Of a DNA stretch of 64,000 bases, positions 26,001 to 41,000 are shown one piece after another. Source of the DNA: Lutjanus erythropterus. Lineage: Eukaryota; Chordata; Actinopteri; Lutjaniformes; Lutjanidae. How positions within the stretch are numbered: the first letter of the stretch is position 1; every line of letters begins with the position of its first letter. Under the pieces are notes generated by a model. The model searched no databases and was not told the origin of the DNA. It worked only from the letters and a program-made list of their open reading frames with translations. The translations under genes and the position numbers were made by a program. The stretch is taken from contig CM034591.1 in NCBI GenBank assembly GCA_020091685.1, positions 13,216,833-13,280,832 of the forward strand. Direction: 5' to 3'.

Positions 26001-29000
26001 GAAAAGAGAAAAAGAAAAAAGCTAGCTTGCTAGCTAGCTAAAAGGTTACTTGGTTTGATAATGGCTCAGCAGAGAAGCTCTAACTTCTCTTCCTTTGAGA
26101 AAAACCTGTTGGCTGAATTATTAACTGGAGTGACAGAAAGAAGAGACACATCATAAAACCCTGCTGGGTTGAGTTTGTCCCTTAACTTTCTTTGAGGAAC
26201 TTGATTATTTTGCACAATCCATCTCAAAAAGGCAGACATTGTGAAAGTTAAGCCTCCTCAAGTGTAATTTTAAAATTAATACTGAATCACATTTTAAATT
26301 GTAGTTTAAAGTTTTGGTTCCGCAGAACTAAATTTAATCTAGAGATTTAAATTGAATCTTTCTTAACTTGTTTGGTGCAGCATAATATAAAATTAAATCA
26401 TGATTTAATCTGGTCCAAAGATTTATACTTGTTCTTTCAACCCAGCCACAGGTTTTTCATAGATTTTGATCAGATCATTTTTTTAAATTTATATCCTCTG
26501 ATGATGGCTTACCTCTGTCCCTGTTTTTAGATATTGATGAATGTCAGAACGGACCGGTGTGCCAGCAGAATGCAGCCTGTCTGAACTTGCCGGGAAGCTA
26601 CCGCTGCGAGTGTAAACCTGGATATCGCTTCACCCCCACTGGACAGTGTCTAGGTAAGGCTGCTGATCAGCTTTGGCCTTTAAAGAGATAGCGAGTGTCA
26701 GGAGCACTCAGATTATACAGCTTATTACTGACGTGATTCATGGTTGTGACTGTTCACTCACCCAACATGGGTTCAGTCAACTCCTAATGACCTTAGTGGA
26801 GATTATACAGCATTGGTGGAAACATGGAGCAGGATTAGAGAAAAGATTAGAGGAGGCAGCCAAAGATCTGCTGTCTTCCATGAGGATGATGCCGACGTCT
26901 CTCGGTCTTCTTGTGGCCTGACGCTGTCTCGCCTCCTCGAGCTATTCTATCAAACTCAGTCATATGAAACTCTTTGAACTGTGCAGTTATGTGCCAAAGA
27001 TACAGCACCAGAGGCAGCGCAGTGACAGTCGGGCTGAAGAGAAATTCTTCATGGTGGGCTTGTTTTTGAGGAAGAGCTTTTGCTTCCAGCTTTTCATGCA
27101 ACTCCTATCAACCAAACATGGCCGGACTCCAGTGAGAGGAGACTGAAACTGTGGCTGGAGACAATGATCACCTTACATGTGAGAATTAAACAGTAATAAA
27201 TAATACAGTCATACGCACTTCTAAATTAAGCATTGGTGCAAGGTAGAATGTGAAACTGAATATCACTCATTCTTGGACAAAATCGTATTTTTAGGCGATC
27301 TGATTTTTACCCTTCAATTATTCTGGGAAAACAAATTTTAAAAGACCAAATGTGTGGCTATTAAACCTTGTAATGGACCAGCCTCATAGTGATTAATTTT
27401 TTGTACATGTAAATGTAGTGAGTAGCCATTTTATTTACTTTTTAAAGTTGCTAAGAGTCCTCTTAATTCTAATCAAAATATTCATTTTTTAAACCATAAT
27501 TACCATAATAATTCAGCCTTGATTTAGAAGAGCTACAGAGTTGACATGTTATGGTTGAGACACATCTGCTAGCAATATTATTTAATGAATTTGTCAAAAA
27601 AAAAAAAAAAAAAAAAAAAAGTTTACCAGTGCTTGAGCAGTATTCTCGTCTTTTTTAAACCAGGAAGTGAGACAGAGGTCCTTTTTATTTAAAAAAAGAT
27701 ATTTTAAAACAAAGAGGACTATAATAGCATATTTTTATAAATATGTTATCAGTAGATATTGTTAGTTTTAGATTTTGGAGACTTTAAACACATTTTAAAT
27801 AGTTTAGAAATTAAAATTAAAACAATAAAAAGTAAACCAAAACATTTCATAAATTCCATATATTTCTCAAATATATATAAATCCCTTTAAAATTAAATGA
27901 TTAATAATTAATAATAATTAAAAAAATAAAGTTTTTTTTAGTAGGACCTGATTTGTCCCAGTTCTCAGGAATGGGTGATATATAAAATAAGACTTTTAAA
28001 AAAAAAACTTTAATTAAATAATAATTATGTTATTCTGGTATCATAAAACATAGTTACTGCGTCATTTTGCCACAGAGTTAATGGCCAGTTTCCCATCCGA
28101 GGAAGCAATAAATACACGCCCATTTTGATAATTGTTTGTGGCCGGCAATAAATACCCAAATTATTAAAGTAATATTAATCTCAATGAAATTAAAATTATT
28201 TTAATTGTGTGGTTTGTTTTTTATGTATGGTAACATTATTTATCAGTAAATGCCAAAAATGACTTTCAGAATTTGTGCAGTATGATATGAGGGCTTGTTC
28301 AGGTCTCCCAAAATTTCAGTTTTGCGTAGATTCTTTACAGAACATAAAATACACAACATAAAATACACAACAAACTTACCTTGTCAAGTGGATTAAGCCT
28401 GGCACAGTATCTGCTGGACTAATTAATGAATGTTAAGAAATAGACCTTGACATTTACAAGATATCAGTGTTTACCCAACTTAGGGTTGGGACCCAAAATG
28501 GTTTCGCATACCCGTTTTTATTGGGTCGTCAATTGTAAAAACATGCTGCAACTCCTCTTATATTGCCGGGCAGTGTGGAATGACAGACAAAAAGTAGCTC
28601 TGAATGACTTTTTGATGACATTCAAAACAGGAAACAATAACTTTAAAACACAGTAGCAAAAACAAATATATAGCTGGAGTCAACTGGAGTGCAGCTACCT
28701 CACTAACGGTTTAAAGCAGTGTATCTCAGCGGGTCTGTGCCACCATGGAGGGGGCGTTCAGAGATCGCTGGGGTCACTGGAGGCAGTATCTTTGAAAGGG
28801 GGGTGTTGAGGTGTTCTTTCGGGGGTGTTACATGAGATTAGACTAAAGAGTCCTGAGATTAGTTGAATCTTGAGAATATTTGTGATGCGCTGGTCTGCAA
28901 CGTCCTGAGAACCTGCCAGTTTACACCAATGTGAGGTGGTGTATCATCTCCACAACAATGAGTTTTTTCCCATTAATATTCTAAAACGGGTCTTTGAATC

Positions 29001-32000
29001 TTTGATTTCTCTTCTGTGGGAGAGAATCAGGCTGCTGCTTCTTCATTTCCCAAGAATGTACCTCACAAAGATTCAGCCAGGTCCTCCACATGCGGCCCAT
29101 GAACCGCAATAATTTGGACTAGGTTGCCAACTTCACTCTTAGCCAGTGACTACAGAGGAAAACTAGCCTTTTGGCTAATTCTGGCATATTTACAGTATTT
29201 GTAAATCTGTTCAATAATATGCACCGTCCCTGGGAAATGAAGAAATAAATGCAAACTTCAAACAAACTTCTCTGTAACCTGCAGTGAAGAAACTGGCAGA
29301 AACCACCCTGTGCAGGGTTCCTACTAATCAAAGGATTTCAGCTTATTTCCTTCAGAAGTTAAGATAAACAGACCTAAAATATGACATATCCTCCTGCTTT
29401 TTTCAGGTAGCCTCACACTTTTTTCATTGTAGGCTGCTCTTGTTTTCCATTAACAAGATTAATAAGACTGCTTCTTGTTTGGCATTTCTGATTGGCTGCT
29501 GTATGTGATCAATGGAGACCTGAAGTCTGAAGTTGAGGTTTCTGTTAAATTTGTTTAACGCTGTTTAAATTATACTTTCTATTGACATGGCTTTTTTGAT
29601 CCCTGAGAGTCCAATCATAATGACGTTTCAACTGCCCATTTGGCATTCAGTTAAATGCTTTTTTAAATGATATAACACAAAAATAATAAGCATTAATATT
29701 CAGAGAAGACAGTTAGCCTAAAGTTTATACATTGTGACCTGGATAAATGATAGGGGGCGGTTTGTAAACCAGCATGAAAATGACAATTAGGCTAGCAACA
29801 CAAACCACCATGTCCTAAACAGAACATGATGCAAACACTAACAAAGAGTATATTTACATTTTGGAACATAAATTAGCAAAATTAACAAACTGTTCAGACC
29901 AGGCATGATGGGAAATGTGGTTCATAACTACAACATGTTAGTATAATGCTTTGTTTGGATCCCCTCCTGTTTGTCCTATTAAACTTACTGTGTTAGGCTG
30001 TTAATACAAACTCAACACTTCCTGTATCCAATTCAAATTAAAGCTAGCTTTTTATTATTATTATTTATCAGTTTATTAATGTAGAAGTTATGGCAATTCA
30101 CAGTTTATCCAAGTTTCTCTGTTGGGCCTCGAGCGGAACAAGTTTCGCAGCGCCTGCTGTATGTAATTAGAGATTTCAAGGTCATTTCTATAATGTTTCC
30201 AGTCATCAGGTTTTTCATGTTGTGAAATTGGCCCAAAGACTGTTTCCTGCCTTGAGATTGAGTGTTCATCCAGTCAGGAGTAGTTAGGTTTCACACTGAT
30301 GTCTTACTGAAGGAGAGAACTGTCAGTAATCTGTTCTCCAGCTGGCTTAAAACTGACCTGTCTGAAGCAGGAAGCTGCCCAGACAACAGTGGGAGATGCA
30401 AAATTATGGCCTGACAATGCAAAGCTATCAGAACGTGTGCTCACATCTATAGTACATTTTCTCTACACAAAACTAGAGAGAAAATGTGTGATTCTGATAT
30501 GAAAATACATACAGCTGCAATTTTGACATATTTGCTGAATAAAAATAGATAGTAGAACAGTTCACTGAGGGACATGAGATAACAATAAACAATGTGGTTT
30601 TCATTTTTGGGGGCCCTCAAAGATTACCACAGAACAGAGGTGGGACAAAGTCATTGTTTTGCAAATCACAAATAAGCCTCGAGTCTTTGCACTCCACTTT
30701 GCAGTTCCAAGTCTGACACTTTGAGTCTCAAGTTCTAAACAAGTCATAATTCACTCTTCATCAAATGTCCGACCATTTTAACAACAGAGCCTCAATCTAC
30801 GGTTCTTCATGCAGCTTCAAATGTAGAGCAAAGTTGTTGACCACGTTGTAGTTTTATCTTTGGTACAATTTTTTCTCAACTGGAGCTCAGTAACGTCTTG
30901 TTAGTTCTTCAAGGTTCTCTCCTGCAACTTGAATAATTGAATACTATCTGATTGGTTCAAACAAAGTGGATCTGCAGAATTGAGTGTCGACTTGCTGGGA
31001 TTGAATTGCATTAATGTTAGCTGCTTGTAGATTCTTGCTTTTTGCAAAATATGCAAATTAAATTACGTCAATTTTGAAACAAAAAATCGGTCAGGAGACC
31101 AGGCAACCTTTTCCTTAGACAGTAGGAAGAGAAGGGGAGAGAAAAGAATGAAAATGATCAAAAATGAATAAAACATACAAAGACATACTAATGAACAAAC
31201 AACAACACCACCAAAAAGGTTTAAATCCAACTAAAGTCACAAGTCTTTGGCGTTAAAATCCAAATCAAGTTACAAGTCTTTTTTATTTTGTTAAGTCGAG
31301 TCTGAAGTCATCAAATTTACGACTTTGACTCTGACTCAAGTCCAAGTCATGTGACTGGAGTTCACTCTTCTGCCGCTCAATGCACCGGTGGAATAAATAA
31401 AAAAATGAATCAATTGCAGATTTCTAAAAAGTTAAGGCCCTCTACTTTCCACATCAGGTGAAACTGTCTTGTTCAGTTAAAACAGCAGTTTAATCAGGTG
31501 TAAAATGTACAGTCCCAGTGAAATAACGACAGTGTGACAATTGTTTTCCTTCTTTTTCAGACCGTAATGAATGTACTGAGAACCCTAGTATTTGCAATCC
31601 TGGTCACTGCATCGACACGCTGGGGAGCTACCGCTGCATCTGCCCCAACGGCTTCAAAACAACGCGGGACCAGTCGATGTGTGTCGGTAAGCTGCGCCGG
31701 CTCCTCTCAGCTCTTGCTTGTTTTCGGCATGTGGTCTCGGTGAGTGATGCGAGTTCTGTCCGAGGTCAAACTCTGATGACGCTCTCTGTTTTCAGACGTG
31801 GACGAGTGTGAGAGACAACCTTGCGGAAACGGCACCTGTAAGAACACAGTGGGCTCCTACAACTGCCTGTGCTACCCCGGCTTCCAGAACTCGCACAACG
31901 GTGACTGTATCGGTGCGTGCGTCTGTGGATGTGTTTTAGTAAAAAAAAAACATAAATCCAGAGAGCTATGGCCTTTGTGTGATATTATGTGTTTGTGCTT

Positions 32001-35000
32001 TGATTAGATGTCGATGAGTGTTCGACGCAGAGGGGCTTGTGTCGAAACGGGCAGTGTGTGAACACCGTGGGCACCTTCCTCTGTGTGTGTCTTGATGGCT
32101 ATGAGCTCACGCTAGATGGCAGACTGTGTGCAGGTAAGGATCTCACATTTTTCTGGCTACAGGTCCTTGAAAAGTTTTAAAATGTCTTAAAATCACATTT
32201 ACTAATAAAAGGCCTCAGAAACTATTAAATGGTCTTGGTCTCTGTTTGGGAAACTCTTAAATATTTATGTATTGAATGCTGCACACAATGCCTGTACATA
32301 AATCTTTGGTGAAGTCAACAGGAGTTGAATTTATCCTGTTACACTCTTTTAGATTTTTGTTCTTTGTTTTCACAAACGTTGCCCTTCAACTGTGACTGTT
32401 TGAGCATGATTCATTTTTAGATTGAGACTGAATTAAACAACGGTATTAAAAAGTGTTACAAGTTCTTATATTTAACTTTCTGATGCATGTAAACACCCTG
32501 TGTTATGTTTATTCTGAGTGTAATATGTGTTTTACAGTATATCCTTTGTGTGTTCCCTTTTTTTTGTCAGATATTAATGAATGTGCAGTGCATCCAGGCA
32601 CATGTGGTGCAGGAACTTGTCTGAATCTGGACGGCTCCTACAGGTGTATCTGCCCACCTGGCTACTTTCTCCACCAGGAAACCTGTGAAGGTACAGCAGC
32701 CAAAATCCAGTCAAGTCAAAATGTGTCACCTTGGTGACACCTCATTATAACCATCATTAATAAGTGGTAAATTGATAGTTTGTTTGAACATTAGTTTGTG
32801 TAACAAAATAATTAGTTTATAAATTGTATCATACCTGATAAGAGACAATCGCAACTACTTTTGGATTAAATTAGAAACATCTTATTGCTGCACAAATAAC
32901 CTCTTATCTGTAATCTCAGTGGTACAGTGGTACTCAACTGGAATCCGGGGACCAACAGGGGTCCTTGGGTGGGATGTAGCGGGGCCCCAGCAAAAAGAAT
33001 AATAGAATATTTTAATTTTTAGCACATTTTTGAAAGTTGGAACAACAAGGGAAGAAATATGGCTGGGTTTTGATTGGAATTTATAGAGATCTGAGTTTGA
33101 TAATTGATTCGCTATAGAAAGATTTAATTAATTATCACACCTAAGGATTAAAAAAGTGGCCTAACGTGCATCTATTTTTAAACCTTTAAGAAATCATTAC
33201 ATAGAAACGTGGACTAGATATTTGTACTGGTAAATGGTAAATAATTAGGTTGTACACTGTCTATAAACATTATCTGGGTGGCTATTATAAAGTTGCAACT
33301 CATAATTACAATAACTAATGTACTTTTATGTATCTTGTGTAATGTACATGAACTTTAAATAAGTAACCTACTTATTTTAACCTAAAGCGTGACCTTTTCC
33401 TGAACCTACCCCAGAATTTTTTATGCCTTTATTTTGAAAGTCTACCCTGAAGTTACAAATTTTACCATGGAGCCCTGCAGGTGCAAAACTGAGGGGTGCG
33501 TTCAACATCGTAGTTTGAAGCATTTAGGGCCACTGACCAAGAGTTGGGAGTTAAAATGTGTTATTAAAAAGCTGCAACTGAAAGCTTTACAATTGCTTGA
33601 TAAATGGCCTCTAAAGTCTATATAAACATTATTTGATTGTTTGTAAACAGTAAAATAACTTAACTATAATTTAATATCTATTATTTTACCATTTATTAAT
33701 TATGGTTATTGTGAAGTGTTAGCCTCTCCTCAGACATTTCACAGAACACCTACTTACAGCCAAAACACTCTCTCACAGACATATATGCACGCACAAATCA
33801 CAGCTTAGACCAGCTGCTGAGGTGAACAAGAAGAGAACAAACTATTTCTTCACCTCCTCCTTCTCTTCAATTGCCTCGCTGCAACAAATCGCCCCTCTTC
33901 TCCCTTTCACACGTGGGAGTGGGCCAAAGCCAGAACACTCGGATTGTTTATACAGTGGGGCTGATGAAGAGATATTCGGCAGACTTCAACACATTCCTGC
34001 TTTGTGCTCTTTGTTCCTGGAAGCGGGGAGGAACGGCGCTGAATTCTCAGCATCAGTAACGGCAGCAGCTGGTCATTGTGATGAGCGAACACGTGACGTG
34101 AAGCCTATTCCAGATAATACGCCTGTGTCCAACTGTCCATTAATGAGATTACATTCTGTTTTATCACATTTGGATCAGCCATGACGTTACTGGTATGACT
34201 TAATTCCTGCAGCTATGACTGTAGTTCAAGGAAAAATTAGATGATGCTGGAATTCTCATGGTACAAATTACAACCCCAGTTTTAAAACAATTGAGATTCT
34301 GTGAAAAATGCAAATAAAAACAGAAGTAATGAATTGCAAATACTTCTAACTTGTACTGAATTGAATACAGTACAAAGACAAGATTTTTAATGTTTGAACT
34401 GATTAACTTGATTGTTTTTCTAGATATACACTCATTCTGAATTTGATGCCTGCAACATGTTCCAAAAAGTTGGAAGAGGAGCAACAAAAAAGTGGGAAAG
34501 TTGTCGAATGCTCAAAAAACACCTGTTTGGAAGATTTGACAGGGAAACCGGTTACTTAGAAACAGGTGGTGTCATGATTAGGTTTTAAAGGGGCATCCTT
34601 AAAAGGCTCAAGCTGTTCACAAGCATGGATGGGGCGACATTCAACACTGTGAAAAACTGCCTGGACAAATTAGTCCAACAGTTTAAGAGCCACGTTTCTC
34701 AGCACAAACTTGCAAGAAATTGACTGATTTCACCATCTACAATCTGTAATATCATCAAAACACTGAGAGGATCCAGAAAAAATCTCTGCAAAAAAGTGGC
34801 AAGGCAGAAAAATCATGCCCATGACCTTTGACCCCCTCAGGCAACACTGCATTAAAAACTGTATTAAAAACCCACATAATTGTATAAAACATACTACAAA
34901 CTGTTGTCAGTAAACACAAACTTCGTAAGTCAGCATCTGTGATGGTATGGGGGTGTGTTCGTGCCCATGGCATCGTGGGTAACTGTCACATCTGTGAAGG

Positions 35001-38000
35001 CCCCATTAATGTTGGATGGTACATACAGGTTTCAGAGCGACATATGCTGCCATCCGGATGACGTCTTTTTCAGAGATGTCCATGCTTTTTTCAGCAAGAC
35101 AACAACACACAGTCTGCACACGTTCCAACACCACGGCTTCGTAGTAAAAGAGGTCAGGTACTAGACTGACCTGCCTGCAATCCAGACCTGTCTCTCACTG
35201 AAAATGTGTGGTGCATTATGACGCACAAAATTCAACAACAGAGACCCCAGACTGTTGAGCATTTGAAATCATATATCAATCAAAAATGGGGAAAAAAATG
35301 ACACTTTCAAAACTTTCTTAACTTAGTGTCCTCAGTTCCCAAACACTTACTGAGTGTTGTTAAAAGAAAAGCTGATGTATCACAGAGGAAACATGCTTCT
35401 GTCTCAGCTTTTTTGAAAAATGTTGCAGGCATCATCAATTCAGAATGAGTGTATATATTTACAAAAAAACAAAGTTTATCAGTTTGAATATCAAATATCT
35501 TTTCTTTGTACTGTATTCAATCAAATATAGGTCAAAAAGTTTTTGTAAATCATTGCATTCTGTCTTTTTGGAATTGGGGTTTTGATGATTTTGATTTGTG
35601 AATTTGATGAGGTGATTGATTCCATTCCTCTTTGTGTGTCAGATATCGACGAGTGCTCCCAGTCGCCAGAGATCTGCACATTTGGAACCTGCTCCAACAC
35701 TGAGGGAAGCTTCATCTGCTTGTGTCCCGAAGGCTTCCAGATCTCTGCCTCTGGACGCAGATGTTTAGGTAATTGTGTGTGTTTGTGTGTGGGTGTGAGT
35801 GAGGGGAAAAGAGGCTATGAAACTATCTTATGCATCAAGTTTTAAGTGTAAATATTGGTGCATCTGTATAGTCTGTCTCTGAGTGCGAGTGGAGACTAGG
35901 CAGCAGTCGGTGGTGTGAGACTTTTCCTGCTCTTTCATGATAGCACACTGTGTTCCAGCTGGTTCTGCTGCCGCTGCCTCTACAAGGCCAAGGGTGGCTC
36001 TGAACAGATCACTTTTCCATTTCCTCACTTGTGTGTGTGTATTTGTGTGTGTTTATGTACATATGTGTGTTTTTGGGTTGGGTGGGGGTGCGCTGAGTCC
36101 TCTGTTAGGGAGTTCCCCCTCCAAACACTGAAGTGATGACATCATCAGTTCAGCGAGGCAGTTTACAGTTTGAATTTCACTTTTCTCTCCAGTGTCAGAC
36201 GTGAGGGCTGGGGGATAAACAGGAGGAGCTGGGTGGGAGAGTGAGCAACTCGGGCAGTAAAAGAGATTTCTTGACAAGGACAAACCCTGTCCCACTGAGA
36301 CAGCCATTGTTTTTGTTCAAAATGATGATAGACGCAAAGACAATGAAGAAAACATGATGACAGCAGTGACCCAGTTCTGGGTTTTTCTGTGCACTCATGC
36401 AATCATATTTAAAATATTTTGGATTTAATCTGTTTATATATCATCCCAATCCCCTCTAAAACCTATAATAACTCCTTCTCCATAAAGAGAAAGAAGATGT
36501 TGTTATATTAAGTATTAGTAGACAGAGAGGCATGAGAAGTGAATAAGACAGTAGATATAGTCAGATGAAGTTTATACATTATATTCTTGATAGTTCTGCA
36601 CATTGTGATTGATTTATTGATAATATTTTCCCCAAAAGCCCAGTAAATCTTTGTTAGTGCTGACCACTCCTTTTCTCATTCTCCAGTACGTGTCCTTTTA
36701 CATTAAAGCAAGATCATGTAGCTTTTATTGGACAGTGGTTACTGTGGCATTAAATAACAATTACAGGATAATGGTTCATACAATAACATAATGTAACAGC
36801 AGCACAAGTAGATGACACTTGTAAATTCAGCAAACGAACATTAGCCACAATAAGCTACTGGACCAATTAAGCCTGTAGCTGCAAAACCACTGAGTGTATT
36901 TAACTGAGCCGTTGTGTCTTTTATTGCTTATGAATTCAAGTTTTCATTTGTTAGAGTATTTCTACTCTAAATATTACAGAGACATACTTTGAAGCAGTGG
37001 TTTCCCTTCTGCATCCCGACCAGGTTAGCCCATCCTCAATCTGCCACACCTTCACAAAAAACAAAACAAGCAAAACTGCAACAGTTATAGCCATGGTGAA
37101 GGCAGCGCATTCAGGTACTAAAGGGACAGTTCACCCTCAAATCAAGGAACTAAATGGCACTTAGTTTGTGTTGCTCAAAGCACCAAAAAATTCCATTTGA
37201 AAAACTCAACAGAAACTTTCCAGAAATCGTGGCCTGGTTACTCAAGATGATCCACAGACCTTGTTGCAAACAGTTTTATGTAGGAGCTACTGTCATTCTA
37301 CGCTGGAATCTACTCGTCGAAAGAAAGCAGTTCCTACAGAAATCTGCTCTCAACAAGGTCTGTGCATTATTTTGAGCAACCAGGTCAAGATTTTGGGAAG
37401 GAGACACTGGTGTTGATTTTTTTTTTTTATGTATTTTTTGGCACTTTGAGCACCACAAGCTCGAGTGACATTTAGTCCCGTTATACAGAAGAGAAGGGGG
37501 AAATCTCATCGGCCGATGTCTCCAAAAGTTAAAGTTATGCGCAATCTGCCACTTAAGAGAGAGGGGGAGATGCTTGAACAGATCCAGTAATCAGATCAGC
37601 AAGAATTACACTCTTACACCATCACTACATTTTTCCTCTCACACACCCCCTGGCACACCCAGCTTAGGGAAACCCTGTTTTAATGTAACACCATTTGTGC
37701 TACAGACCACCACTACTGTATTTGAAGCACGCATTATATTATCAGGCATCATGAATCTCAAGTTAAAACATCAGCTGAGGGGTAAGTAAATGCAGCTTCA
37801 TACATGCATCTTGCACACCTGCAATCTTATATAGTTGTGCTATCACCTCTTCCTCAGTTAATTTTTGAATGCAGAAAAAGGGTTACTGATTGTCTGATAA
37901 ATATAAACCTTTAGATTTTTTGGCTATTTGGCAGCAGAAACAAGTTGTGAACACACAAACACTTGCTACCGAGTCAAGAAGCAACATTATCTTTCATTGG

Positions 38001-41000
38001 AAATAATGCTTTTGGCCACCTGGTGAATATAAGTCTGATATTCACTCTCTTTTAAGCTCTGGGTTTGGTCTAAACCCAACTCCTGAGTGATAATAATAAT
38101 TCTTTTGCCACAGTGCATAATGCCTGGTTTAGCTGTGCACATGGAGAAAGGTAGGCTTGAAGGCTTTCTGCCAGAAAGCCCAGAAAGCCATCTGCCAGAA
38201 AGGGCTTTTTTGGCAGAAAGGCTTCAGGAAGTCATGTTAAATAGTATAAAGACCAACAAAGTCCACATCAGGATGTGGTGAATGAATGAGTCAAGCATAA
38301 GACTTACACCCAGGAGACTGGGGGTTGAGTTTATTGGTGACTTATTATTTTTAGACTTCTTATCTTCAGCTTTTTTAAATTATTATTTCCTGCTTTCTGT
38401 CACGGGTTGGTTAGGTTTAGGCACCAAAACTATGTGGTCAGAAGAAAAGTACTTAACCACAGTTAACTATAACTTCTCCCATGTGCTTTAGCTGCAGTTT
38501 AGCTGTAGTTCAGCTGAACCTGTCTTTGTTTTGACGGAGCAATCAGGTCCAGTTTAGCACAGAGCTGAGTTTTAAAAACTCGTTCTAAACAGCAGCTCAG
38601 CTAATCAGATACTAAGTGACTGAGCAACAGACAGTCCAATTAATTATGTGTTTCTTAGCCCTCATTGACAGGAGATCGTAGAAAAACGTGGGCTGAGAAA
38701 GAGGGTGGTGACATGTGCCATCAATCCCTGGCTGGAATCATACTTGGGGTATTGCGATAAGAGTATTTGGTATGTGTTTTAACCACCAGGCCACTAGGAA
38801 ACTCCATTTAATAATATGTTTTAAATTACAATGTTGTTGAGGTTTTGCAAATTTCCATAATCATGACCGTTAAATATTTTTCACCACCACCAGATTTGTG
38901 TCACCAATGTTGACCTCTTGTTGGCCAAGTGTTGATTTACTTCAAGGCTTAATTTTCTAATATATATATTTTATGATATTTTTTCAGTTTTACATTCTGT
39001 CTCTGATTAAAAGTACATAGCACTGATGTTTTAGGTGACCATCATACCAAGAAAGCACAACCACTTGAGGCATTTGATTCATATATTTCAGAGTCACAAA
39101 CTACAAACTGACATATGCACGTGCAGATGCACATGTGCATGCACTCACACACACTTGCACAACAGCTGTGCACAGAGCACCGTAAATCTCTTTTGCGGAA
39201 AGGCTGACAAATCAGTTTCATGGAGCAAAGTAACATGACACTCTTTGACATTCTGCTCAAAGCACCAGGTGTTCATGTATGTGATCCTTGCCTCTGAGCC
39301 AGGTGTGTGTGTGTGTGTGTGATCTATGGTGGTCAGAAAGCTTATTTGTGTTGAGTTCAGTGAAGGCCAGTGCTAGCAGGAGAGCGCGACCATATGCTTC
39401 TCATTACAAGTAAGTGCCTGCCTGGTCGAGGAGGAACACAAGCCCTCGGAAACACAGGAACAGAGAGGGAGAGGCACTGGCAAACACCGATCACTGACCT
39501 GTCCTCACAACAAATACATTTGGTTTTAGAGAAAAATACTTTAAAATACATTGTAGTTTTGGTCAATTTAAAATACCTACATGTGAGCATAACACTGTAC
39601 TCACTGCTGTTGTTATCAGGGTTCCCTCTTTGGCCACAGAAACGTGATCCTAACTGTTTAAGTAGCTGGATTTGGTTATTGAATTAGACTGGACTTGTTT
39701 AGAACAAATCCAAATATCTATGATGGTGGTTAGGGGTGTCACGATATCTAATTTTCACTACATGAAAAGAATTCATGATAACGATATTATCACAATATCT
39801 ACAGGAAATTCGAAAACTGAAGAAATTAACAAATTGAGCATAATGTCTCTTTTTTGGCAAAGGAATTTAGTGCTGCAACTAACAATTATTTTCATAGATT
39901 TCCGTCGATTATTTTCTTGATTAATTGATTAGATGCTTGGTCTATAAAATGTCAGAAAATAGTGTTTCCCAAAGCCCCAGATGACGTTCTCAAATATCTT
40001 GTTTTGTCCAAAACCCAAAGATATTCAGTTTACTGTCACAGAGAACTAAAGAAACCAGAAAATATCCACATTTGATAAGCTGAAATCAGAGAACTTCAAC
40101 ATTTTTTTCTTGCGCAAGTACTCAAACCGATTACTCAGTTGTCAAAATGGTTGGCTATTCATTTAATATCGATTAATAGTTGCAGCTCTAAATGAATTAC
40201 ACTCAAAATGAAAGTGCAGGCAGGTGGAGAAAGAGTGTCTGTTGAAGAAAAAGTTTGTTTTAGAATTACTTCACAGAAGAATTTAATGAAGTGGAAACAA
40301 TGTCTTAATATGAAGACAAATGTAGATATTATTTAATTACAGCAAAATGATAATAAAATGTCAAAACTTTTCAGACCAATATCTTTTCAAAATTATATAT
40401 ACAAAAGCCTAACCCGCACCCTAAACATATCATCAGGGTCATAACTAAACTAATATTCAAGATATTTTCACCGCTAATAAAACAAATATCTGATTTAAGA
40501 ATGCTATTGAAATACTTGACCTGATAAATTCACCATATCTATGTTTTAAAGGAGTAGTTTGACAAGTTTCACTTTTATGGAAACATTTGTGCCAGCAAAC
40601 TGTAAGAACTTGTTGTTTTAAAGGGACTGAAAAACGCGATATGATTAGTGTTTGTTGTATTAATAGGTGAGCTTTAGAGGCGCTGGTAAGCAGAATATTC
40701 TTTTAACCTTTTGACAGAGCCGGACTCGCTGCTGGTTGTACAATGTAGGCTCACGTTTAAAAGACAGACATGAGAGTAGTGTCGATTTCCTCATTTAATT
40801 CTCAGCAAAAAAATCAAATAATTTAATTTCTCAGACTCTCAAACTATTCCTTTAAGACAAAGTGGTGGAATAAACAATGGAAATGGACATATGTTGTGAA
40901 TGCAGTATCTCCCTCCTTCACATTCCAGTAGGCAAATTGTTGAATTTTAACTGGGAGACTCTTTCAGTTCTGTATTTTTTCATAATAATACTTGAATAAT

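Noticed and set aside
25740-26050. CRISPR-like regularly spaced repeats
   Set aside because: Units are irregular, overlapping and without unique spacers, and the genome is vertebrate. They are a minisatellite inside a MITE.
33822-34184. 120-codon plus-strand frame in the cbEGF30/31 intron
   Set aside because: No domain, no splice context, and composition like other intronic chance frames.
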